A DNA stretch of 64,000 bases, from NCBI GenBank assembly GCA_001600615.1, contig BCKK01000005.1:806001-870000 (forward strand), read 5' to 3'. Shown piece by piece: positions 1 through 10,399 of the stretch. The DNA comes from Dioszegia crocea (lineage: Eukaryota > Basidiomycota > Tremellomycetes > Tremellales > Bulleribasidiaceae). Made by a program: the position numbers and the translations under genes. The first letter of the stretch is position 1, and each line of letters starts with the position of its first letter. The notes below the pieces were generated by a model. That model was not told the origin of the DNA, ran no database searches, and saw only the letters and a program-made list of their open reading frames with translations.

Positions 1-1575
1 TCGAGGAGTAGACCTTGCCAGCCCACGCTGAGGCTTGACTTTCTGGGGTCGGGTTTGCCAGCGCGGAAGGGATGTCGAGTAGGGGGAAAGGAGCAGTGGA
101 GAGGAGGGCGTATAGTGCCGGAGCGAGGATGGTGACCAATTCCGCGGGTGTGGCGGTGTGAACTATTGACGATGGGGCGGGGGAGATGAGGCTTGCTGCG
201 AGGCGCGAAAGGCGGCGGGTATCCGCCGTGGCAGAGTTGAAGGCGGGAGATGGGTTTGGCCTTGGGGACATGAGGGTGTGGTAGGGTGAGTCCGAAGGGA
301 GATGAGGGAGGAAGGGCTGGACCAGTTGTCGTGCCATGGGTAGAGCGAGCGTCTGTTTAATGACGTCCGTGGAAGAGAGAAGGAGTGATCGAGCAATGAG
401 GGTGGAGTAGGCGGTCGGTATTTTGATGATGCGATTCGACTTATTTTTCAAGTTTGACGATACCGTTAACCTTGGCACCACCTGTGCGAGGTGGGACAGT
501 AGCACTGGATCAGGAGGTGCGGCATCCAGAATATCGAGGATGAGTTCCAGCTTCTTTGCCTCCCCTCGACCCTTGGCGTACCCCTCCGCCAGCTCCAATA
601 ACCGAGACAGGTTGCTCTTTTCCATCCCTTCTTCAATCTCCAGCAAGTCCGTCGCCTCGCCCTTCGCCAGGATGTATAAACACAGCCCGACCTCTAGATT
701 CCGCCACGCGGCTTTCCGCTGAAGTTGACCGGTTGCGGATACGACGGGATGAAGAGGGTGAGACGTGCGAATGAAGGATTTGACGTTCGGGTGGAGAGCG
801 TATTTGGGATCATCTAGTATTTGATCGCTAAGGGTGTGTCGGCGGGAATGTAGGATGTAGGCTATCGCGCTGGGTCGCTGGAGCAGTTTCGTGATGATCC
901 CTCCAAGTCCCTCCTCCAGCAATTCCAAGCATTCAACAGCGCGCTCCTTGAGCTCCGCCTCTAATTTGCTCCCTAGAAGATCAATCAGACCGTCCACCCC
1001 GCCAGCCCATGCTGAGACCCAGCTGTAGTCCTCATTACTGGTCTTGTCGATCCGCTGGGCAGCTGGGGCAAGTGAAGAGGGACCAGCAGCGTGGTAGCCG
1101 TAGATCGAGAGCGTAATATTTTGAACAGGTGCGAGTAGGGAAATCAACCGGGTGGTGACCTGTCTGATCAGCTATCGGCCGATACATTAGGCCCTTGACC
1201 AGAACCTCATCGGTTCCCAAGCTTACATCTTCTGGCATTCCAGCCTCATATTCCACTGGCCATTCGCCCCCATCAAATCTGATTTCCCGCCTTTCGAGCG
1301 CGTTGACTGGGTTGGCGTCGGACGAGTTGAAGAAGATTTCGCCGGTCCACTGGATTGGATAAGTGGTGCTAGACAGTCAGCCAACTATTCAGGCTAAAAT
1401 TGTTGCAGGTCACGACTCACCCAACTCCGGTGGGACTCGCGACGCCTTCTGGAGTGATGCGGATGGAGGAGACGCGGATGGGCGAGGGGAATCGGACTGT
1501 GATGAGAGAGGAAGAGGTGTTGGTAGGGTAGAGCGTCGGGCAGTCGGAGTGATACAATAGCTGAGACGGTTGCAT
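1..1575 (-). CDS. Virilizer/VIRMA-like m6A writer complex subunit (N-terminal part, cut by window edge)
   Basis: Seen: reading from ATG at 1575 (MQPSQLLYHSD), three exons with introns at 1369-1420 and about 1160-1199 give one continuous frame running off position 1. Residues 1-150 carry the VIR_N pattern: VRFPSPIRVSSIRITPEGV, then IQWTGEIFFN, then VTTRLISLLAPVQNITLSIYG. This parallels the animal virilizer opening (a string on the position of a factor, a growth-factor-like fold and a closing ITLAIYG-like strand). The rest is helical-repeat-like (DYSWVSAWAGGVDGLIDLL and following), as in the ARM-type scaffold of this family. Known: virilizer/VIRMA is the large scaffold of the nuclear m6A mRNA methyltransferase complex. 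Inference: this is the fungal homologue. The 3' end lies outside the window, so the usual very large size cannot be checked. Other helical-repeat proteins (karyopherins) could resemble the later part but not the N-terminal domain. Confidence 0.72.
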
Positions 1576-2450
1576 GTCTGTCGCTTGCAGATGGAGTGTG
1601 AAGGCAAAGACGCGATTCGGATTTCAGCGATATCTCCCAAGAGGAAGCAGATCTGATATCTGAGACGCGCTGACGCGCTGACGTGCTGCTCTATAAGCTG
1701 CAGTCGCTCTTGTGTGGGCGTGCAGAAGTGTGTACAGGTGTAGAAAGGCAGGTTCTTGCAGAGTACAAAAAGCCTTGGTCCGGAAGAGATTTCGACCAAC
1801 AGGTGAAAGCGACTCGGCGAAAATCCAAACGATTTGAACACCTCATTCCTGCATACCTCCTCCTTGACATGACCTTCCACTGCCGACATTCTGTTGGCAA
1901 ACATCCTCGCCAGTATGTACATGCATGGGAAGCGCTGAGCCAGACCTCAATCATGCATCTACATCTCTCGGAAGAAACGCCGTTCATCATCCACACGGTC
2001 CGCGGCGGCCCGTACGAGCCCGTACGGTTCACAGTGTCCCCAGCGAGCTGAAGGTCGGGAGCCCTCTCGAGTATACGCTAGTCTACAATGCTTGAATGAG
2101 CACCATGATGGCGGTGATCGTTGCTCGAGTACTGATGCCGATACATGCGGATCACCAGCGAGAACAACACCCCGCCGGGCCTCCGGATATCCCCCGGGTC
2201 CACCCCGCCCTTAAATGAGACGCTAGTGCAGCTAAATCCGTCATGTCTCTTACTCTCCACATCTCCACTACCATCCTCACTAATTAGATCATGCTGTACT
2301 GGCACGAGTTCAAGCCAATGTCAGACATCCGGTCCGTAAGGTCACCGGCGGACCAATTTTGTTATTGTCGCCTTGCCCACATGTATATATGTGTCGAGGT
2401 CAGCCATCTCCAACCCACAACTCACCTCGACAAGAATATCTCACGCCCCT
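1576..2450. other. Intergenic region between divergent VIRMA-like and sugar-transporter genes
   Basis: About 875 bp separates two divergent start codons, so it must hold both promoters. I see no convincing coding exon in it: the open frames at 1683-2051 (+), 1691-2032 (-) and 2078-2305 (-) overlap each other and lack recognisable motifs or splice partners. A TATA-like stretch (atgtatatatgtg) lies at about 2380-2392, some 60 bp upstream of the transporter ATG. Confidence 0.5.
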
Positions 2451-4217
2451 ATGTCTGACGAGAAACACATCAAAGGCCCAGACTCGGAGGTCAAACATCT
2501 CGACCATGCCGGACCTGTTGACGCCATCACCATGCGGCAAGAAGCTGTCGATGCCGAGGTGGCAGAGAGTGGGATGACGGTCTTGGAGGCGGTCAGAGCA
2601 TACCCAATGGCTTGCTTTTGGGCTTTCGTCATGTCCTTCACTATCGTGAGTAGTCTCCTGGTCTTGACTGACCATCAGGTGATGGAATCTTATGACATGT
2701 TCCTCATCGGTAACATGATCGTCCTGCCTGCATTCGCCGACCGATTCGGTGTGTGGGACCCGGCAGCCAACCGATATGTCATTGAGGCATCATGGCAGTC
2801 CGCCCTGACGATGGCCGGTCAACTCGGAGCTCTCATTGGTGTCTTCCTCGCTGGACCTCTGACGAGCCGGATCGGTTACCGCTGGGCAACACTCGTCGGT
2901 CTCGTCCTCATGAACGCTACCATCTTCGTATCATTCTTTGCCGAGTCCCTACCAATCTTCTTCCTCGGTCAGCTCCTTGAAGGTCTCCCATGGGGTATCT
3001 TCATCGCCAATGCCCCTGCGTACTGCAGCGAAATCGTCCCTCTTCGTCTGCGCGCGCCTGCCACTCAGGTCCTTCAGATGTTCTGGTCCATTGGAGGATT
3101 GATTGTCAACGGGGTCACGTTCTGCTACAACGACTCGCCCGACAAGATTGCTTACAAGTGAGTAATCGTCATTCCGTGCTGACTGTAGAATTCCCTTGGC
3201 CCTACAGTGGATCTTCCCCCTACCCCTCATGGTCCTCCTATATCTCGCCCCCGAATCCCCATGGTGGCTCGTCCGTAATGGTCGTCATGAGCAAGCCGTC
3301 CGATCCGTCGAGCGTTTGGGTCGGAACAACAAAGACCGAGCCGGTGACACCGTCGCTATGATGCGCCGTGTCGTCGATCTCGAGTCATCAACCAAGGCCC
3401 CTACCTATCTTGAGCTTTTCCGAGGAACCGACCTGCGCCGAACGCTCATCGTATGCGGTATCTACGCCGGACAGAATCTGGCAGGTAATCTCATTGCCAA
3501 CCAAGCCGTCTTCTTCTTCCAGCGTAAGTTCAAGCGCCCGTACGAAGCTGACCTAAAGAGGCCGGCATGTCAACTAGCTTCTCGTTCGCTCTTGGTCTCA
3601 TCAATTCCGGACTTTCCATCATCGCCGTCGGTCTATCTTGGATCCTCACCACCTACTTCGGACGACGTACCATCTACCTCTACGGCACCATGTTCAACGT
3701 CGTCATGCTCACCGCCCTCGGTGTCGCCGCTTCGGTCGGCACCTCTACACCCGCCTCTTATGCCCAAGCTTGCTTTGGTGTCATTGTGTCTTGGTTCTTT
3801 GCCTTCTCAGCGGCGCCAATCTCGTGGTGTATCATTGCCGAGACCTCAGCTATTCGCTTGAGGCCTCTGTCGACTGGGATTGGTCGGGCAGCGTACTACA
3901 TTGTGGAGATCCCGTGTATTTTCTGCAAGTCCATCCGCTCTGAGCTTGGACTGCGCTAATACATCAGTGGGCTCGTACATGCTGAACCCTACGGGCGGTA
4001 ATCGTAAGTCTGACCATCAGATCTCAGCTGACATTTAGTTGGCGGCAAGTGTGGATTCGTCTGGGCGGCCACAGGTCTCATCTGCTTCGTCACTGCCTAC
4101 TTCTGTCTACCCGAGATGAAGTCGAGGTCATACCGAGAAATCGACATCATGTTCAAACGGCGTATCCCAGCGAGAAGATTCAAATCGACGGTCATCGATT
4201 TGAACGAGGATCAGTAG
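2451..4217 (+). CDS. MFS sugar transporter, alpha-glucoside/maltose permease type
   Basis: Plasma-membrane proton-coupled sugar importer of the SP family (inferred from family). The start at 2451 (MSDEKHIKG) begins a hydrophilic N-tail; an upstream in-frame ATG at 2373 would add a non-typical leader. Introns seen at 2646-2678, 3158-3188, 3524-3558, 3925-3967 and 4004-4038. The spliced protein is about 530 residues with 12 expected membrane spans. It has the SP signatures: SYDMFLIGN in helix 1, LTSRIGYRWATL between helices 2 and 3, PESPWWLVRNGR before the central loop (this wording is typical of MAL-type permeases), FGRRTIYL in the second half, and the closing LPEMKSRSYREID. The 2646-2678 intron is a multiple of three without a stop, so retention would keep the frame. 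The 3925 intron has a GC donor. The substrate is not provable from sequence. Confidence 0.88.
3925..3967 (+). other. GC-AG intron in the sugar transporter
   Basis: Donor gcaagt after TATTTTCT; acceptor atcag before TGGGCTCG. Splicing here restores the frame (IPCIF to LGSYMLNPTGG); no GT donor nearby does. Confidence 0.75.
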
Positions 4218-4566
4218 GGCGGTATTGGGGTATCTTTATTGGGCACAGAGTCAGAAGTCAAACGAAGCTTTACTAGGGAGATCAGAAGTCGAATTGTACT
4301 ATGTATCGTCAGTATCTCAGTGCATCAGAGCAGGCGTCGAACATCCTTTGTCTGCGCCCGGGACCGAGGCCTATGTCCCAGCCATGCATGATCCTTTTCG
4401 CCAAGGTTGGATTCACAGGTTGCAAGTCTTGTGAAGGACAGGTCTATGTCGAATCTCACTCTACACGAAAGGTCTAGTGTCTGTTGACTGTATAATCAGA
4501 ATGTAAGAGCTACAAAAATGAAGTAAGCTAATAGTACAGATCCACCCCATCATCCGCCTTTCTCAT
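4218..4566. other. Short region between convergent transporter and histidine kinase genes
   Basis: The two convergent genes end 349 bp apart. The gap holds their 3' UTRs; A/T-rich stretches near 4490-4530 could serve polyadenylation. No gene is visible. Confidence 0.4.
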
Positions 4567-7500
4567 CTACATCCCATCCAGCGCCGCCCCTATATCTAGC
4601 TCTAGTCTCTTACTTTGTATATCCTTGATCTTCTTCAGAAGGTTCGAAAGTATATAAGGCTTGATGATCACTGGCATTCTTCAGTACAGGTTCCTCCACT
4701 GAAAAGGATGACTCACCATCGTCCATCCCTGCTTTCATGGCCTCGTCAATTTGCCCCTGTCTCGCATTACCCGTCAGAGCAACCACAATGTTCCTCGCGA
4801 GAGTCCCAGCCTTTTCGGACCTTCTTATCTCTTTAATTGCCGTCAATCCGTCCATAACTGGTGTGTTAGCAAGGATTAGGGTCGTTGAAGTGCCACAAGC
4901 TGAAAATGCCGCATCGGGAGATAACGCGAGTGGGAGCAGCGGGGATGTCCGAGACTTTCCCCCATCTCCCCCACCTTTCCCCATCCTCCTTCCTGTTGCA
5001 TCCACACTGCTGTATGACGAAATTGTGGCTCACCAGGCATCTCTAAGTCAAGCAACACGCAGGTGAAGAGCTTGCCCTTCCTCCGCTTCGTGGTACGATC
5101 CACCTCTCGAATTATATTCAGCGCCTCGAGACCGTTGTTTGCCACTGCGATTTTTAGCTCAAATTTACGAATTCCGCCTTGAACTCACCAGCACATGTCA
5201 GCCCGGCCTTCACTAACTGCCTCTTGAGCACCGTTTGGTTGATGACATTATCCTCTACGATCAAAACGCTCATTCCCTTCACGCCCTCTGGCGGTGGCGT
5301 GCCCGTAGATTTGAATACAGAGCTCGACGAGCTCGTACTCGAAGCGGGGGTTTCGGACCGAGCAGAAACCTCCGTCTGAGCGTTGTGGGTAGCGAGAGCA
5401 CCGACTGAGAGTGCGGGCCGGACAGGCGGAGCGATTGTACATGTCTTGATGAAGAAGCGGAACACCGAGCCTTCTCCGAGTTGAGATTGGACCTCTATTC
5501 GGCCGCCAAGTAATTCCGTGATTTCTGGGGTCAGCTTGGTCAGTAGCAGACTCACTCTTGCAAATGAACAATCCAAGGCCGCTTCCACCATACTGTGTGT
5601 GGATCATCTTGTTGCCCTCTGGTCGTCAGCTCGGTCTTATACCAACTCACGTGAAAATCTCTTGAAGAGTAGAGCCAATTGCTGGACCGATAGACCTGGC
5701 CCAGTATCGCGCACGCTGACAAACAGCCACAAGTTGGTGTCTTCCGGAGCGGGTAGATGGGAGGGAAGGGCGATAGATCCAGGGAGAGCACAGGTGTCTT
5801 CTGCTGGTGGTGCGAATGATACCTCGTATCGGACGGTGATTCGTCGCGTCTCGCTGGAAGCGGTGAAGCGAATGGCGTTGGAGATGAGATTGGTGACGAC
5901 TTGACCGAGTCGTACAGGATCCGTCTTGATCCCGCTGACCAGAGCGATGTCCATCGTCTCGCCAAATTCCAAAACCAGATCGATCTTTTTCATTCTCGCC
6001 TCGGAGGCAAAGACGCTGAGCACCTTGCGGGCTTCGCGCCGAATGTCCATTCCGATATCGTGGAGGGATAGCATGTCGAGTTGGATCCGGGCGAGGGAGA
6101 GGATGTCGCCGGCAATGCGCTCTTGGACCAAGCCACATTGGTAGATGCCTAATTAGCCTAGGTCAAACTAATGCTCACTTTCTAAAGCCTCAATATCCTC
6201 CTCAATGTCGGCGAGCAATTCGTGCGTCGGCGCGAATCCAGACTGCATTGACGACGCGAGCTTAAGCGAATCAAACAGAGAGACCAAATTCTCCTTGACG
6301 AGGGATGAACATTGGAGGATGGCAGAAACGGGTGTTCGGATTTCGTGACTGGTGAGATCGATCAACAGCTCCTGCTGATGCTTGCTTTCCTCCGCCTCTA
6401 TTCTCCGCTTCTCCGCCTCTGCCAATCGCTCCTCCTCGTAGGTGATATCGGTGATGCAGCCCAGCACACCCTGTGGCGTTCCCGGCACGACAAGGTCCAA
6501 GCGGACAAATCGAGCAGCAATCTTGCGCCCAGTCTTCCAGCGCCATGCCGTGGAGAGCTCCTTCTCCGACGTCAACAGCCAGTCATTCCACAATGGCCAC
6601 AGCCAGCCAGCGACAGAGTCCTCGGCAAATGTTGCCCACGAGTCTGGGTCCGTCTCGGATGTCATTCCCGCCATTGCCCGCCATGCGTTGTTGGCGTAGG
6701 ATATATGACCAGTCATGTCGATGCGCACAATCCCGGTAGGGCAATAATCGCTTAGAACAGCGATTTCTGCTGTGCGCTCCTCGTATGCCTTTTCCAGCTT
6801 CACCCGCTTCTTCCCCAATTGCAGCTGCAGGTGCACCCGCGCCACCATCTCCTTTGGCTTGAAGGGTTTTGGAATGTAATCCTCCGCGCCTGCCAAAAGC
6901 GCATCCACTTTGAGCTCTTCTCCCGCCACTGCAGACATGAGGATAAATGGAATATAACGGAGGTCAGGATCCGCTCTCATCTCCGTGAGCAACTCCATCC
7001 CCGTCATTTTCGGCATCATTGCGTCGCTGAGCACAACGTCCGGCTTGTGCTGCTTGGCAAGCGCCAACCCATCAAATCCATTCTTCGCCACAATCACCAC
7101 ACAGTATGGCGTAAAGAGATGCGTGATGTAATTGCGCATGTCCAAGCTATCTTCAACGAGGAGGATAGTGTCCGATTTCTCAAACAAGAGACCGCTGCCG
7201 TCCGAGACCGAAACCCGAGTCGTACCGTTTGTTGACAACGTATCCGATTGTGACCCGCTATGGTTGGAGCCAGTGTCTGAGTCGGTAGGTTTGACCCAGC
7301 GCATCGCTTCGCTCGCGACTTGCTGGCCGTACGCACCGAGCTTAGTGCTGGCTTCCGTACCTGTGACCAGCCTGTCGGCGAGCGGCACTTGGGCAGTGAA
7401 CGTGGATCCGTGCTCGCCATTGTTTTCCGGCCCGAATTTACTGGCGACCAGTAGCTCTCCCCCGTGTAGGTGTAGGAATTCTCGAGCAAGAGCCAGACCC

Positions 7501-10091
7501 AAACCCGACCCCTGAGTCCCAGCGTGCAGCGCAGTGGTCGCCCGATGGTACCACTGCGTCACGCTGTCTACCTCATCCTTGGGTATCCCTATCCCACTAT
7601 CTGATATCGACACCTCCGCCGTCGTTTCCGTGTACGCCAGGCTGACTGTGATTGAGCCCCCTTCCGTGTATTTGATGGCGTTTCCAATGAGGTTCGAGAC
7701 GACAGTTTCGAATAGGGAGGGGTCAACGTACACCAGCTTTGGTGCGGGTTCGACGACGATACTGAACCTGATCTTCAATCGCTCAACTGCCGGGCGGAAG
7801 ATGTTGGCAAGTTCAGTGACGAATATGCCGAGGTCGGTGGGGACGAAACGACCTTCAACCCTCCCAGCCTCAACCCGGGAGAAGTCCATGAGAGTGTTGA
7901 CGAGGCGCAGTAATCGCTCGACGTTGCGCTTGGCAATGTTAAGGTTTGACCGCTGACTCATGTCCAGGTTCGTACCTAGCACATCCTCCAGCGGGCCAGC
8001 AACAAGCGTGAGCGGACTGCGCAAATCATGCGCTGCCCCTCGGAACCATGCCGCCTTTGCCCTCTCCATCCTGTCATTCTCATTTCTCCGGTTCGTCTCT
8101 TCCTCTGCTGTCTTGACCGCCGTGAGAGAGTTGGTCAACTGAGACCGGACAACGTGAATCCACCCATCATACTCTGAATCATACGGCCGCCTGACATTGA
8201 GTCCTAAAATTAGGACAGCATCGGGTACGTCGGTCGAAGAGTCGCTACAGATGGGAAGGACTATAGCCGACATGGGTAGCATCTCCCATGCTCGATTCGG
8301 GTATCCGCGAATGAGTTCACGGCAATCATCAACGATGACCGGCTGGCGCGTTTGTAGCGCCTTGCCAATGGGCCAGCTGTTGACGGCTGATACGTGATTC
8401 ATGTTTCCGGCGCTCCCACTGGAAAGCACGGAAATGGCGGAGAGGGTGGGGGAGGAGAGACGGTCGGAGTTGGGAACAGCCGTTCTGTTCTTGCCAGCGA
8501 GAATGATTTGGATAGCAGGGGGAGAGGAGGGGTGATTTGCGGGGACGCCGAGGGAGGTTTCGAGTTTAAGTTCGGTGTAAATGTTGGTCACGGTTTCGCT
8601 CTTAACCTTCACGCTATATGCCAACATGAATGGGGCCTCTTTCTGGTTGTAGTCGAAGACCTGAGAAAGTGCGTCGTAGAATTCCTTCTGCGACCTGGCA
8701 ACGAGGAGGTGCTCTGACAAGTCGCGAAGAGTACCCAGTCTACGTTCTGCGATGACCGTATCGGTGACGTCGACGGCTTGGTTGTAGATGCCAATTACTT
8801 TTCCGCCAGAACTTCTGACTCTGCGGGTTAGCCGAGTTGAGCATCTACTTACGGATTGTATCTCCAGGTAAAGTATCTCTCCATTAATTCGCCATTGGGG
8901 AGTCGTTCGTACATCACCAGGTCATTCTCACGATGGCTCGAACTTCCTGCCAGGGTGGAATCAAAGAATGGTCCGAGGAAATCGAGCAAACTTGCCCACA
9001 CCTCGCGCCCCTTCTTGCCAAAAGTGTATGGATGCCCAGGTTCAGGGAGGACATTGGCATAGTTTATGTTGCTAAATTAGCCGAGTCGAAGCCATACTTA
9101 CTAGAACATGTATAGATCATCTCCCAACCACAAACAGTCCTGCGATCTCGACTCAAAGATGATTGACAATAGCGGATCTACCACCTCGGACCAAGTCGAC
9201 CTGGGACCAAGACTGGTCTTGGACCAGTCAGTACTGTGTACCAATGCCCAGCATTCTTCGGCTTGAGTCCGAAGAGTAGTGAGGGACAGTGGATCATCCG
9301 TGCGCGGTTCCCATCGCTTTCCCGTACGTCCTTTTCGCCGTTCCGACGATGAAGATGTGGAGGTCGAAGATTTGGACCATTTGGCCTGGGCTTTGGCGGC
9401 GTACCCTTTGGGCGCGAGCGCATGGCTTTCGTCTGTCCTCGAGGTTTGTTCTGTGGAGCCAGAATCGATTGAAGCTCGATAGTCCTCAAAATACGACCCG
9501 GTAGTGGTCTCGGACGAAGCGGACGAGCGCGGAGCAGCTGGGCTGACTGTGGAGCTGGAGTGGTTGCGTGGGCGCAGTTGCGGACGGGCAGCTTGCTGGG
9601 AGGTGATGATGCAGAACGTATGCGAGCTGCTTGGTGGTGATAGGGGAAGAATTGTTTTGGCAAGTTGCAAACTCTCGACTCCTTTTAGGGTGAGTGAGAA
9701 CGCGCCACCGAGGATGCCTGGTGTCGGCACATCGTCCCCCTCTGCCCAGTCATACAGCCTGTCCGCCACTTCATCATCAAGGCAGTCCTGCAGAGCCTCG
9801 CCCTTGACCAGAGTCAACCATTTCTCATTCGCCCACACTACGCGAGGTGTGTATTTCCGGGGTTGTGCGCGGACCGGCGCTGCGGGCATAGACAGAGGCG
9901 AAACGTCCTCGTACGATCGAACAGTGACATCAGTGTCTCTGCTTTTGAGGGGAGGTCGCTTGGGAGTGTTGATGGGGACAACTAGGACAAAACAGGGGAA
10001 GGGATATGCCTTGTGTCAGTCTGGTCAGAGGGACACTCACCTCGAGGAACGAGACGGGAATACCGTTGGGTGTGGAGGTCGGGCTTTCCAT
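4567..10091 (-). CDS. Dual hybrid histidine kinase (two kinase-receiver modules)
   Basis: Roughly 1,700 residues, cytosolic, no membrane span seen. Order: a divergent N-terminal PAS-like region (residues 1-430, including LTTLRTQAEECWALV and VIGIYNQAVDVTDTV), a GAF-like stretch, HisKA-1 (H in AAHDLRSPLTL), HATPase-1 (NLIGNAIKYT, DSGIGIP, GSGLGLAL), receiver-1 (DVVLSDAMMPKMTG), PAS, HisKA-2 (H in TSHEIRTPVSAI), HATPase-2 (NLISNAIRFT, GGSGLGLFICK) and receiver-2 (VLIVEDNVINQ, CVLLDLEMPVMDG, VVALTGNARQ, VIIKPYI). All phospho-acceptor His and Asp residues are present in both modules. Such proteins feed phosphate to a Ypd1-type phosphotransfer protein. The start at 10091 (MESPTSTPNGIPVSFLE) is chosen because a 31-nt intron with a gactgac branch then joins it in frame to AYPFPCFVLVVPIN. 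A longer start at 10338 would need another splice. The stop lies at 4567 after ALDGM. Confidence 0.9.
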
Positions 10092-10399
10092 CTCGCCGAT
10101 AGCGCTTGGCGTGTACCGGCTGATGACTCGGGCTCAGTCTGGGCCGTCCACTATATGAAGTAATGTCCTTGCTGGATAGAGAGCCTGCAAAGTTACCAGA
10201 GGGGTGGATGGCCAGAATTTGGGCCTTTGCGGGGTTCCCTGAACAGGCACAAGGCGAAACGCCGATGGTGACCTGAAACCACGTCATCGGAACAAACCGC
10301 TGTTGACAAAGAGGCGTCCAGGAAAAGGCGCCGGACACTGCTGGCGTCCAGGGAAGAGGCGCACTCCATGCTTAGATCCACTGTACAAAATTTGACTAT

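Noticed and set aside
1..1160. Karyopherin/exportin identity for the helical repeats
   Set aside because: The upstream exons encode a virilizer-type N-terminal domain, which importins and exportins lack.
2373..2450. Upstream in-frame ATG of the sugar transporter
   Set aside because: It would add 26 residues (MPTCIYVSRSAISNP...) not typical of the family and would leave the TATA-like element inside the gene.
9504..10163. 219-codon open frame on the plus strand
   Set aside because: Antisense to the N-terminal exon of the histidine kinase; low-complexity composition and no splice partners.
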